Source: an uncultured Phascolarctobacterium sp. | GTDB lineage: Bacteria > Bacillota > Negativicutes > Acidaminococcales > Acidaminococcaceae | Direction: 5' to 3' | Assembly (NCBI RefSeq): GCF_934190775.1 | Contig: NZ_CAKPTG010000008.1 | Location: forward strand, 47,617 to 111,616 | DNA: 64,000 nt | Shown: in pieces, positions 52,702 to 61,951 of the stretch | How the letters are laid out: each line of letters opens with the position of its first letter | How positions within the stretch are numbered: position 1 is the first letter of the stretch | Notes under the pieces: model-generated | What the model was told of the DNA's origin: nothing | Database searches by the model: none | The model's input: only the letters and a program-made list of their open reading frames with translations | Made by a program: the position numbers and the translations under genes

Positions 52702-52734
52702 GTAACAAAAAACGCTCTGCGTACTACCGTCAGT
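52702..52734. repeat. Left copy of a 32-base direct repeat (half a terminator)
   Basis: GTAACAAAAAACGCTCTGCG followed by TACTACCGTCAGT matches 55004-55035 except for one extra A. The right copy is part of a complete terminator. This copy has only one arm, so it cannot form the hairpin. It lies just outside the 3' end of the DUF262 gene. Confidence 0.85.
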
Positions 52735-52773
52735 GAACTGGTTTACTATTATTTCTACAAATATTTTATACTA

Positions 52774-54789
52774 TTAATGCCCAGTTTGTGCCACGGTACG
52801 ACCATCAATCTTGGTCCATTCTTTTCTTCCATTAGAAGATCGACCTAGAATAACTGCAGCTGCTGTTGACACGCTGGTAAACTCATAATCTTTTACAAAG
52901 CCAAAATCACTAATAACTCCACTAGTAATTAGCTCTTTTCTTTTTTCGGATATATTCAATGGAATACCTTCTGTTTCATTTTTGGATATTTTACTCCCTT
53001 TTAAAACAATAAATGCATCGGATTCACTGAAATACCCTGTAGCACTTGCTCCTCTTCCTGCTAACTCATATGTATCATTTTCTGCAGCCGAATAATCATC
53101 CAAATGAAGTTCCCATTTATCTGCAAATACCTTTTCTATGTTTTTCTGTCGTTCCTTAACAATTTCAGGTGTCCAAGAATCTATCCCAATAACCTGTGTT
53201 GTAAGTGTATAAGAACTAGTACCACTCTTTGACTTAAAATATTTAATCTTCTTCGTAGGAAAATCAAAATTTTGAGCTTCCGAATTATGTCTTCTAGTTA
53301 GTGGCACCAAATTTGCTATACGATTAAGCCAGTATTTCTGCTCTTGCTCATCAGGCCATAATTTCATCCATTCACTATCTTTAGCAGGATGTTGCGGAAG
53401 TACATGTTCTATAGTAAATACTTTAGAATTGTAAGATGCTGCACCATCACTAACAAAAGAATCAAGACGCTGAATTATATAATTGCGACGCTGAGCAGTC
53501 ATTGGATAAATTTCTCCAGCTAAAGCATCAGCAAATTTCTGCTTTTCCCATTTGGTAAGTTCAATACTTTTTAACGGATTAGCAAGCGAGCTATGAGGAT
53601 TACTGTCCATTTCAACTAAAATCCATTTATACCTATCCATACGATGATTAACATCTTGCGATGTTACCAGTAAGTACGACGCAAGACGTTCCAATTTACG
53701 AATAAACCAGAGGATGTAATCAGAATCATCAATATGGTCTGCTAAAAACTTTATTGCAGGCGGCATCCAATCATAGTTATTAGTTTTGTTTAACCAATAC
53801 AAGAAATCATTAATTTCATCAGCATTCTTTGTAGACGAAAATGTACAATTCTTTAATTGCTCATAGGCTGTTGTATATGGAATTAAATATGAGTCAATTA
53901 AAACTCTTGGTTCTGTTGTACTCATTACATATTCTTCAAACTCTTTAAGTAAATTAGTTCTAGGTCTCTCTTTAGAAAATATTGTACGAGTATGGGTAAA
54001 TACTTCATTAAATCCATCCCTACCGATACTGTTTTCCATTTTTTCCCATTTATCAGTGTACGCCTCTTGCTTATCTATAGGAAGCCTACCAATAGTTTTA
54101 GATTTAATAATATCAGTCGGCAAAAGATCTAGGCCTCTACTATTCATTACAGAAAAAACTCTAAATGCGGATTCTTGATTTGATGTTGAAACAGCCACTA
54201 AAAAACAACGATTTAATAAGAATTTGCAAAACTTTAAGAGTTCTTCATCCTCTGAAAAAGCATCAGCAATTTTATCACTTAACACCTTACAATTAATAAG
54301 TATATGACGTTGAGATTCTGTTTTCAATGTCATGGGATCTTTGCTCATCAAGTCTTTTAGCTGGACATTTTGAATATACTTATTGAAAAAATCCTGATCC
54401 CATTCTCTCAAGAAAATACGTGGCTGAGCAGGTATTTCTTCTAATTCATTACCTTCCTCTTGCAAATACTTTTTACAGAGATTTTTATATTTTTCTGTAA
54501 CAAAAGCATTGCCCATAGCAGAAAATAAAATTGATAAAGTAGTCAAGCGCTGTTGTCCATCAATAACCTCAGCATAAGGTTTATCTTCGTCCTTTATCAG
54601 CACTATACTTCCAAGAAAATAATCATCAACAGACTCTTTTTGAAAGAAATCATATAAATCATCAAAAAGGATTCCTGTTTCAACAGCTGTCCAAGCATAT
54701 GGTCGCTGGTATCCAGGAATATGGTATTCAAAATCTGAGCTAAATATTTTTGATAAAGTGTATTCGTTACCTTTGATTTTATTGCTCAT
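52774..54789 (-). CDS. GmrSD-like DUF262/DUF1524 nuclease with a C-terminal DUF4357 domain
   Basis: The 671-residue protein opens with a DUF262 domain: IPGYQRPYAWT and then EVIDGQQRLTTLSILF, the ParB-like nucleotide-binding motif. The middle carries a DUF1524 HNH-type motif, FTIEHVLPQHP, with NLVPLTRRHNSEAQN downstream. The last 100 residues (YELAGRGASATGYF ... SSNGRKEWTKIDG) match DUF4357. Relatives such as GmrSD and BrxU cut modified phage DNA, so a stand-alone anti-phage role is likely. The gene is clearly more AT-rich than its trp neighbours and is flanked by direct repeats, both signs of transfer. Confidence 0.88.
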   Translation of the reverse strand: MSNKIKGNEYTLSKIFSSDFEYHIPGYQRPYAWTAVETGILFDDLYDFFQKESVDDYFLGSIVLIKDEDKPYAEVIDGQQRLTTLSILFSAMGNAFVTEKYKNLCKKYLQEEGNELEEIPAQPRIFLREWDQDFFNKYIQNVQLKDLMSKDPMTLKTESQRHILINCKVLSDKIADAFSEDEELLKFCKFLLNRCFLVAVSTSNQESAFRVFSVMNSRGLDLLPTDIIKSKTIGRLPIDKQEAYTDKWEKMENSIGRDGFNEVFTHTRTIFSKERPRTNLLKEFEEYVMSTTEPRVLIDSYLIPYTTAYEQLKNCTFSSTKNADEINDFLYWLNKTNNYDWMPPAIKFLADHIDDSDYILWFIRKLERLASYLLVTSQDVNHRMDRYKWILVEMDSNPHSSLANPLKSIELTKWEKQKFADALAGEIYPMTAQRRNYIIQRLDSFVSDGAASYNSKVFTIEHVLPQHPAKDSEWMKLWPDEQEQKYWLNRIANLVPLTRRHNSEAQNFDFPTKKIKYFKSKSGTSSYTLTTQVIGIDSWTPEIVKERQKNIEKVFADKWELHLDDYSAAENDTYELAGRGASATGYFSESDAFIVLKGSKISKNETEGIPLNISEKRKELITSGVISDFGFVKDYEFTSVSTAAAVILGRSSNGRKEWTKIDGRTVAQTGH

Positions 54790-55003
54790 ATTACGTTTCG
54801 CCTCTTCTCACTTGCACAAAGAATAAGCTATCACAATGATTCTTTGCAGGATTATTAATTTTATTATACCATGAAATAACAGTAAAAAAGCACATTAACA
54901 GAATTTATTTTTATAAATGCTTGTATAGTTATATTTATCCTCTATACTTCATATCACAATCTGTTCCTCAAAAAATAAATTAGAAATTCACATCAAATTA
55001 TTC

Positions 55004-55050
55004 GTAACAAAAACGCTCTGCGTACTACCGTCAGTAATACGCAGAGCGTT
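55004..55050 (-). terminator. Terminator after the AlbA_2 gene, right copy of the direct repeat
   Basis: Minus strand AACGCTCTGCGTA/TACGCAGAGCGTT, a perfect 13-bp stem, followed by five T. Its T-run, distal arm and loop (55004-55035) are duplicated at 52702-52734. Confidence 0.9.
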
Positions 55051-55054
55051 AAAC

Positions 55055-56386
55055 TTACCTGCTAATATATTTTCTGCTTCGCCCTACGCCGATAGGCGCA
55101 AGCCTGCCTGCATCACACAGCTCCTGCAAAAGCATATAGGCCTTAGTTGTTTTCACCTGCAAGGCATCCTCAACCTCCTTGCGGGTAACATAGCCCTGCA
55201 TAGCAGCCAGCTGCATTACTTTGTCCTTTTCATCCATAAAGCCGTAGCATTCCTGCGTTTCGCTGATGCCCAGCTCCTTGGCCTGCACCTCATTAACATT
55301 GGGCAAAACAACCTTAAAGCCACCGTAAACCGCAATAAATTCCGGCCTTGCCGCAGTATACAGATAGCTTTGCTGAATTTTTTCAATCCCAGTACCAAAG
55401 CTCTCTATTAAACGCAAGCGGTAGAACACGGCAGCCAGCGCAGGATTGCGCGTCTGCGATACACCAATAAAAATTGTTTCCATTTTTAAGCCCGTAACGA
55501 GTCCTCCCAAAGAAATAAACTCAATGCGGTCATCATAAATATTAACCAACGTGCTGCCGCTAAAGCTGTAATCACGGTGTACCAGGCAATTCAGCAGCAC
55601 CTCGCGCACAGCCTCAGGCGGATAATCCTTCGTATCTACACGCTCCAAGCCGTGAAAGGTTGCCTTGGTTTTATTATAATTATCTATAAATGCGTAGGCA
55701 TCGTAAAGCTGCTGCAGCAAGGAGCCGGTAAACTCACGTCTGTCGCGAAAAACCGCTCTCGTGCTGCCCTGAAAAACCGCAACTTTCAGCGAATGCTCGC
55801 ACTGCTCGGAAAGCAACAGCGCCAGATTAGTGTACAGGCAATCGTCACCGATGAGCTTAAGCGTGCGCAGCTGCGCCTCATCCAATTTCAGCTCACGCTG
55901 CCGAAAATGCTTGCGCAGAGCAGTAAAGGTCAGCTCCTGCTGCATACTGCGCATGCTTTCATAGCTTTTACCGTTAACCTCTATCAGCATACGGCGAATG
56001 CCTTCATCGCTCAGCTGCTGGTTGCTGCTGCCCTGCCTGATATAAACACCGCTGGGCTTTAAGCCTTTTTCACGAATATAATACGGTCTGCTCGTGCCGT
56101 TTTGCACCGCAACCTCAATAATCTGTTTACCTTCCCTTGTAACTGCACGTATTTTGACAAACGGCATAACATCCGGTGCAATGCTGTCCTTAAGTGTGTT
56201 GGCTGTCTGCTGCATTACATCGTCTACGTTCGGCAGACCGACAACCTCTCCTGCATCATTTATGCCGATATATAAAATTCCGCCCTCTGTATTGGCAAAA
56301 GCAACTACTGTTTTTTTGATGTCACTGACGTACAGCTCTTTAAACTCTCTGTCGATATTCTCATACGCAAGTGTTTCTTTTGTCAT
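55055..56386 (-). CDS. Schlafen AlbA_2-domain protein with an ATPase-like C-terminal part
   Basis: The 443-residue protein has an N-terminal Schlafen AlbA_2 domain (EFKELYVSDIKKTVVAFANTEGG split over residues 14-37, then LYIGINDAGEVVGL). A GHKL/HATPase_c_4-like region follows (AVREVLLNCLVHRDYSFSG, IEFISLGGLVTG, FGTGIEKI), and a winged-helix end completes it. Such proteins are often called divergent-AAA or transcriptional regulators. Some act in phage defence, but a role here is not proven. It is a single gene with its own terminator. Confidence 0.85.
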   Translation of the reverse strand: MTKETLAYENIDREFKELYVSDIKKTVVAFANTEGGILYIGINDAGEVVGLPNVDDVMQQTANTLKDSIAPDVMPFVKIRAVTREGKQIIEVAVQNGTSRPYYIREKGLKPSGVYIRQGSSNQQLSDEGIRRMLIEVNGKSYESMRSMQQELTFTALRKHFRQRELKLDEAQLRTLKLIGDDCLYTNLALLLSEQCEHSLKVAVFQGSTRAVFRDRREFTGSLLQQLYDAYAFIDNYNKTKATFHGLERVDTKDYPPEAVREVLLNCLVHRDYSFSGSTLVNIYDDRIEFISLGGLVTGLKMETIFIGVSQTRNPALAAVFYRLRLIESFGTGIEKIQQSYLYTAARPEFIAVYGGFKVVLPNVNEVQAKELGISETQECYGFMDEKDKVMQLAAMQGYVTRKEVEDALQVKTTKAYMLLQELCDAGRLAPIGVGRSRKYISR

Positions 56387-56399
56387 TATCTTTCGTTCC

Positions 56400-56663
56400 T
56401 TTCGTTCTCTTTTAATTATACATTACTTAAAGAAAGAAAGCAACCAAAAATGTCTATCATAAAAGCACTAGCTGATATACAGATAAATAACCTACAATCC
56501 TCTTGTCCGATACTTACATTAACCTCATCCTTAAGCAGTTACCATGCCTACTAAAATCATTAAGATGCAGAGATTTAAACCTGCCTTCTTATATACTTTG
56601 TTTATATCAGCACATCAAGAAAAAACTTCACTTCCCACTCCAAATACTAACTCTAACAAACAA
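56400..56663. other. Intergenic stretch with no recognised feature
   Basis: About 260 AT-rich bases between the AlbA_2 gene start and the terminator of the EF-G-like gene. I see no gene, RNA or repeat; the AlbA_2 promoter presumably lies within it. Confidence 0.5.
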
Positions 56664-56700
56664 CAAACCTGCCGGCTGACTCACGTCAGGCGGCAGGCCC
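56664..56700 (-). terminator. Terminator after the EF-G-like gene
   Basis: Minus strand CCTGCCG-CTGAC-gtga-GTCAG-CGGCAGG stem followed by TTTGTTGTTT. Confidence 0.8.
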
Positions 56701-56732
56701 GTTAGCGCTTTATTCAGTTGTCGCAGTTTTAA

Positions 56733-58793
56733 TTATGCTTCCTTATGTTCAGCGATAATTTTTTCTGCCATCTTAGGCGGAACATCTTCGTAATGGTCAA
56801 ACTTCATCTCGAAGGTTCCCTGGCCTTGGGTAATTGCGCGGAGGTCTACGGCATATTCCGAAATCTCTGCATAGGGTACCTGAGCCGTAACTACGCTCAA
56901 GCCATCTTCTACGCTCTGCATACCGAGAATGCGACCGCGTTTGGAGTTCAAATCGCCGATAACATCGCCCATCATAGAATCGGCACAGGTTACATTTAAG
57001 CTGTAAATAGGCTCAAGCAACACTGGCTTGCATTGTTCCATGGCCTTCTTGAAGGCGATATTGGAAGCAGTTTTAAATGCCATTTCAGAGGAATCGACAG
57101 TATGATACGAACCATCAAGCAGGGTGATACGCATATCTACAACCGGATAGCCTGCAAGGATACCCTTTTCCATAGCTTCACGCATGCCCTTTTCAACAGC
57201 AGGGATATATTGGCGAGGTACTGCGCCACCGAAAATCTTATCTACAAACTCAAATCCACCTCCTGGCGGCAGGGGTTCCATCTTAATGACTACGTGACCA
57301 TACTGGCCATGACCGCCGGACTGTTTCTTGTGCTTGCCTTCTACCTCGGCAGAGCCACGAATAGTTTCGCGATATTCGATAATCGGTGCTTTAAGAATAG
57401 CCTCAACACCAAATTTACGCTGCATACGCTCCATGATTATATCAATGTGCTGGTCGCCCATACCGCTGATTAAGGTTTCCTTGGTAACAGGGTTCTTGGT
57501 AACGATAATCGTCGGGTCTTCATCCATCAGACGATTCAGAGCAGACATAATCTTGTCCTCATCACCCTTTTTCTTCGGGTAAATTGCTCTGGTGTACATC
57601 GGCAGCGGGAAGTTAATGGGCGGGAATTCAACCTCAGAATTCTTATCGCAGAGGGTGTCACCGGTAGAGGTATATTGCAGCTTGGCAACTACACCAATAT
57701 CACCGGCAGGAACCTGCTTCATAGGAATCTGAGTCTTGCCACGCATTGTGAAGATGTTAGCAATACGCTCTTCTTCTTCACGACGGGAGTTATAAACTAC
57801 GCTATCTGCTTTAATTGAGCCTGAGAATACACGGAAATAACTTAGACGGCCAACAAAGGGGTCGGAAGTTGTCTTAAATACCAATGCTGCCATCGGAGCA
57901 TTGGCGTCACGCACTTCTTCTTCGCCGGTTTCTTTATCCATAACGATATAGTCATTCAAAATTGCCGGATAGGTAAAGTCGATGATAGCGTTCATCAATC
58001 GACCAAGACCAATGTTCTTGTAGGCGCTGCCGCAAAGCATAGGATAGATGATAGCCTGACGAATGCCTTTAATCAGACATTTCATAATTTCCTCGTCGCT
58101 AATCTCTTCTCCTTCCAAATAACGCATCATGCAATCGTCATCTGCTTCAACTGCAGCCTCTACCATCTTTTCGTGGGCAGCAGCAGCAGCCTCTTTATAC
58201 TCATCCGGAATCTCTATTTCATCGGAGCCATTACCGTTGGCACGATAGGCCTTCATTTTGTAAAGGTCTATAATACCCTGGAAGTTGTCCTCCTTGCCCA
58301 ATGGCAACTGTAACGGCAGTACATGCTTACCGAACTTACCACGCAGGTTATCCAAAATGCTATCAAAATCAGCGTTCTCACGATCCATCTTGTTGACAAA
58401 AATGATACGTGGCAAACCAGCTTCTTCAGCCAGCTTCCAGCATTGTTCGGTACCAACCTGTACACCGCTGGTTGCGCAAACCACGATTAACGCACTGTCT
58501 ACTGCTCTAAAGGCTCCTTTAACCTCAGCAACGAAGTCAGCGAAGCCGGGAGTGTCAATGAAATTAATCTTGGTATCACGCCATTCAACAGGTGCCAAAG
58601 TGGCGTTAACGGAGACCTTACGTTTGATTTCCTCGGGTTCATAGTCAGTGGTGGTAGCACCGTCTTCAACCTTGCACATTCTGCTGATTGCTCCGCTGCG
58701 ATACAGCAGGGCTTCGGTAACAGACGTGGTTCCTGCTCCACCGTGACCCACAATGGCCACATTTCTAATCTTATCTCCTGTGTACTCTTTCAT
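56733..58793 (-). CDS. EF-G-like translational GTPase with an altered P-loop
   Basis: The product is 686 residues with the five EF-G domains: IDTPGFADF (G3), VNKMDRENADFD (G4) and GSAYKNIG (G5), then domain IV GGHGQYGHVVIKMEPL and a closing domain V. The G1 motif is GHGGAGTTS; the otherwise invariant lysine is Thr22 (codon ACC). It belongs to the second EF-G group seen in many bacteria rather than to the str-operon fusA. ATG at 58793 follows AAGGGGG; the frame reaches 58817. It is a stand-alone gene. Confidence 0.88.
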   Translation of the reverse strand: MKEYTGDKIRNVAIVGHGGAGTTSVTEALLYRSGAISRMCKVEDGATTTDYEPEEIKRKVSVNATLAPVEWRDTKINFIDTPGFADFVAEVKGAFRAVDSALIVVCATSGVQVGTEQCWKLAEEAGLPRIIFVNKMDRENADFDSILDNLRGKFGKHVLPLQLPLGKEDNFQGIIDLYKMKAYRANGNGSDEIEIPDEYKEAAAAAHEKMVEAAVEADDDCMMRYLEGEEISDEEIMKCLIKGIRQAIIYPMLCGSAYKNIGLGRLMNAIIDFTYPAILNDYIVMDKETGEEEVRDANAPMAALVFKTTSDPFVGRLSYFRVFSGSIKADSVVYNSRREEEERIANIFTMRGKTQIPMKQVPAGDIGVVAKLQYTSTGDTLCDKNSEVEFPPINFPLPMYTRAIYPKKKGDEDKIMSALNRLMDEDPTIIVTKNPVTKETLISGMGDQHIDIIMERMQRKFGVEAILKAPIIEYRETIRGSAEVEGKHKKQSGGHGQYGHVVIKMEPLPPGGGFEFVDKIFGGAVPRQYIPAVEKGMREAMEKGILAGYPVVDMRITLLDGSYHTVDSSEMAFKTASNIAFKKAMEQCKPVLLEPIYSLNVTCADSMMGDVIGDLNSKRGRILGMQSVEDGLSVVTAQVPYAEISEYAVDLRAITQGQGTFEMKFDHYEDVPPKMAEKIIAEHKEA

Positions 58794-58948
58794 GATAAAT
58801 CCCCCTTTATCAGGCATTTGTTATGACTAGTATTTCGCTGATATTACCAATTTTTCCTGCTTTTTGTGAAAAATTTCTCATAATTTTTTAAATTCACTTA
58901 AAATTGTAAAGCATATTACAGTTTTCAGGAGGAAGGCGGGGTTAGGCG

Positions 58949-58990
58949 AAAAAATCCGACGCACCATTCCCACAGCACGTCGGATTATTT
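58949..58990 (-). terminator. Terminator of the trk operon
   Basis: Minus strand AATCCGACG/CGTCGGATT stem with six T, 25 bases after the second trkH stop. Confidence 0.85.
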
Positions 58991-59012
58991 TATTTATCCC
59001 ACAATATTAACT

Positions 59013-60473
59013 TTACCATCTTCTGCTGCTGCGCCAATATTCACTGCGCAGCAAGGCCAGCACAGTAAACAGCTCCAAACGTCCCAGGAGCATTGCCAAG
59101 GCCAGCGTCAGCTGTCCCATACCGGTAATACCAGCATAGTTGCCAGTTGCGCCGATGCTGCCAAATGCAGGACCGACACTGGAGATACAGGACGCCACAC
59201 CGAAAACAGCTTCATCTACATCCACACCGCTCAAGCAGAGCAGCATCGTCAAAACTGCGATAACCAGAACATAAACAAAGAAGAAACGGCTGACGTTGAT
59301 AATTGTTTCTGTCGGCAGACGTCTTTTAGCGTAATAAACATTAAGCAGCATCTGCGGATGCATAGTGCGTCGCAGCTCCGCCATAACGGTTTTGAGCAGC
59401 ACGATAAAACGACAGACCTTGATACCACCTGCGGTAGAGCCTGCGCAGCCACCTGTCAGAAAGGTTACAGCCAAAATCAGCTTAGAAAAAGACGGCCATT
59501 GGTCATAATCCGCCGAAACATAACCCGTGGTACTGCCGAAGGAAGCCACCTGGAAGAAGGCCTCGCGCACGCCATCAGCAACGCTGTAGCCATTGACCGT
59601 AATGATGTTGATGCTGATTAAAGCAGTGAAAATACTCAGCATTACGATATAGCTTTTAAACTCCAGGTCATGCCACAAAACCTTCAGGCCGATTTGCGTA
59701 ACCTGATAGTACAAGGCAAAGTTACCTGCCGCCAAAATCATAAACAGACCGGTGACGATTTCAATACCAGCACTGTGGAAATGCGCGATACTGTCGTTAT
59801 AGGGTGAAAAACCGCCGGTAGCAATTGCAGAGCAGGCATGGTTAACAGCATCATAGGTGCTCATGCCCAAAATCGCTAGCATACCGGTGAGAATAATCGT
59901 AAACAACAGATAGATATAAAACAAAGCTACGGCAGTTGTGCGGATACGCGGCAGAATACGGCTGTTGGAAAAGCCGCTGACCTCCGCATTGAAAAGATAT
60001 ACTGCACCACCGGCAATCTGCGGCAAGAGCGCTACGAACAGCACGATGATGCCGATACCGCCTATCCAATGCGTCAGTGTGCGCCACAAAAGCAGGCTGC
60101 GCGATACTATATCAAGATTGGCAATCGCCGTTGCGCCGGTAGTTGTCAAACCGGACATGCTTTCAAAGTAGGCAGCAGCGGGATTCAAAATGCCATCAAA
60201 ACAGTAAGGCAGTGCGCCTAAGGCTGCAGCCAGAAGCCACGAAAAGAATACTGTGCCGATGCCCTCGCGCACAGATAGATTACGTGCTCCCTTTCCGTCG
60301 CCATAGTAATCAAAAATACCGGCCAAAATAATAGCCACAGCAATGGAAAAGATAAAGGTTCTGGACGTAGCATATTCGCCATAGACAACTGACATCAGCA
60401 GCGGTAACAGCTGAGCAATTGCCAAACCGGTGGAAATTCTTCCAAGGAGATATATTATAACCTTTGCATTCAT
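59013..60473 (-). CDS. trkH: TrkH-family potassium transporter subunit, second copy
   Basis: The 486-residue membrane protein has the repeated pore-loop layout of TrkH/KtrB: SMSGLTTTGATA, SAIATGGFSPYND, ASFGSTTGYVSADY and ISSVGPAFGSIG, each with the selectivity glycine. It conducts K+ under control of the TrkA ring. It follows a first trkH copy by 18 bases and is only moderately similar to it, so it is an old duplication rather than a recent one. Confidence 0.93.
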   Translation of the reverse strand: MNAKVIIYLLGRISTGLAIAQLLPLLMSVVYGEYATSRTFIFSIAVAIILAGIFDYYGDGKGARNLSVREGIGTVFFSWLLAAALGALPYCFDGILNPAAAYFESMSGLTTTGATAIANLDIVSRSLLLWRTLTHWIGGIGIIVLFVALLPQIAGGAVYLFNAEVSGFSNSRILPRIRTTAVALFYIYLLFTIILTGMLAILGMSTYDAVNHACSAIATGGFSPYNDSIAHFHSAGIEIVTGLFMILAAGNFALYYQVTQIGLKVLWHDLEFKSYIVMLSIFTALISINIITVNGYSVADGVREAFFQVASFGSTTGYVSADYDQWPSFSKLILAVTFLTGGCAGSTAGGIKVCRFIVLLKTVMAELRRTMHPQMLLNVYYAKRRLPTETIINVSRFFFVYVLVIAVLTMLLCLSGVDVDEAVFGVASCISSVGPAFGSIGATGNYAGITGMGQLTLALAMLLGRLELFTVLALLRSEYWRSSRRW

Positions 60474-60491
60474 CTTTTATACCTCCTGCCG

Positions 60492-61949
60492 TTACCAGTT
60501 CTGCTTGTCGCGCCAAAAATCAGGGCGCATGATAACCAGCAGCGTAAAAATTTCCAGACGTCCCAAAATCATCGCCCAAATGCTGACGAAGCGTGCCCAA
60601 TCTGACAGGCAGTTATAGGTCGATGTCGGTCCTACGATGCCGAAGGCCGGGCCAACACTGCTCATGCAGGCAGCAATCATACCCATTGATTCCATTATCG
60701 GCACTCCCGACAAGGAAATCAGGATAGTCAGCACAATAAATACGAGGATATATAGGAAAAAGAAACGCGTGATATTGCCGACGATAATCGGGTTAATCTC
60801 ACGTTCCCCCATTCTGATGGAATAAACGATGCGTGGGTGCAGGGTACGTAGCAGCTCTGCCCAGCCTGCCTTCAGCAGAATGACCAGACGCGTAATCTTA
60901 ATGCCACCTGCGGTTGAACCGCTGCAGCCGCCGATGAACATCAGCATCAGCAGAACGCTGCGACTGAAGCTGGGCCAGTTGTTATAGTCGTCTGACGCAT
61001 AGCCTGTCGTACTGCCGATGGATACAGCCTGGAAGACACTGTGACGCAAGCAACTTGTAAAATCCATATAACCGGAAAAATACAGATTAGCACACATAAG
61101 CGCAGCAGCCGTTATAAGTATCAGCAGATAATATCTGTGCTCGCTGTCCTGACGCACGGAATCCCAGTCGCCACGCCAGATTTTATAGTAAAGTGAAAAG
61201 TTCATGCTGGCAATCAGCATGAAGACAATAGCAATAATCTCAACATAAACAGACCTGAAGGAAATCAGGCTATCGTGATAATACGAAAAGCCGCCTGTCG
61301 CCATAGTCGCCAAGGCTAGGTTCAACGCCTGGAAAATTGGCAAGCCTGCAAGCAGAAGCAAAATAACCTCTACAGCCGTTAAAATAACATATATTAAGAG
61401 AATCATCATGGCAGATTCTTTGATTTTCGGCAGAGTACGTTCAGCCGTACCACCCGGAAGCTCTGCATTGAACAGGTAGCTTGTACCACTGTTCATCTGC
61501 GGCATGATGATAATAAACAGCATAATTACGCCAATGCCACCGGTCCAGTGCGTCAGACAGCGCCAGACACGAATGCTGGGCGGAAAATCGTTGAAAGAAA
61601 GTGCGGTAGTAACACCGGTAGTAGAAAAGCCGGAAACACTTTCAAAAACCGCTGCAATCGGGTCCGAGGGATTTAGAAACAAATACGGCAACGCTCCCAT
61701 CAGGCAGACAAGCAACCAGCCGCAGCCTACGACAGCAATGGCTTCACGCACGCGCAGACGTTGACGCGGCCTTCTGCTGCCAAAGAGGTTAAAAAGCGAA
61801 GCAATAGTACTCGTTGTAATCAACGTAAATATAAAAATCCATACATGATCCCTATCTGCAAGTAATGCAGCAATCAGCGGCACCAGCAAAACAAAGGAAA
61901 ATGCTATTGTCAGCTTGGCTAATAAACGGTTAACAAGCCTTGAATCCAT
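60492..61949 (-). CDS. trkH: TrkH-family potassium transporter subunit, first copy
   Basis: The 485-residue protein has four pore loops: SVSGFSTTGVTT, ATMATGGFSYYHD, VSIGSTTGYASDDY and MSSVGPAFGIVG. GCSGSTAGGIKITR precedes the fourth. Same role as the downstream copy. It starts two bases after the trkA stop, so all three genes are one transcript. Confidence 0.94.
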   Translation of the reverse strand: MDSRLVNRLLAKLTIAFSFVLLVPLIAALLADRDHVWIFIFTLITTSTIASLFNLFGSRRPRQRLRVREAIAVVGCGWLLVCLMGALPYLFLNPSDPIAAVFESVSGFSTTGVTTALSFNDFPPSIRVWRCLTHWTGGIGVIMLFIIIMPQMNSGTSYLFNAELPGGTAERTLPKIKESAMMILLIYVILTAVEVILLLLAGLPIFQALNLALATMATGGFSYYHDSLISFRSVYVEIIAIVFMLIASMNFSLYYKIWRGDWDSVRQDSEHRYYLLILITAAALMCANLYFSGYMDFTSCLRHSVFQAVSIGSTTGYASDDYNNWPSFSRSVLLMLMFIGGCSGSTAGGIKITRLVILLKAGWAELLRTLHPRIVYSIRMGEREINPIIVGNITRFFFLYILVFIVLTILISLSGVPIMESMGMIAACMSSVGPAFGIVGPTSTYNCLSDWARFVSIWAMILGRLEIFTLLVIMRPDFWRDKQNW

Positions 61950-61951
61950 AA

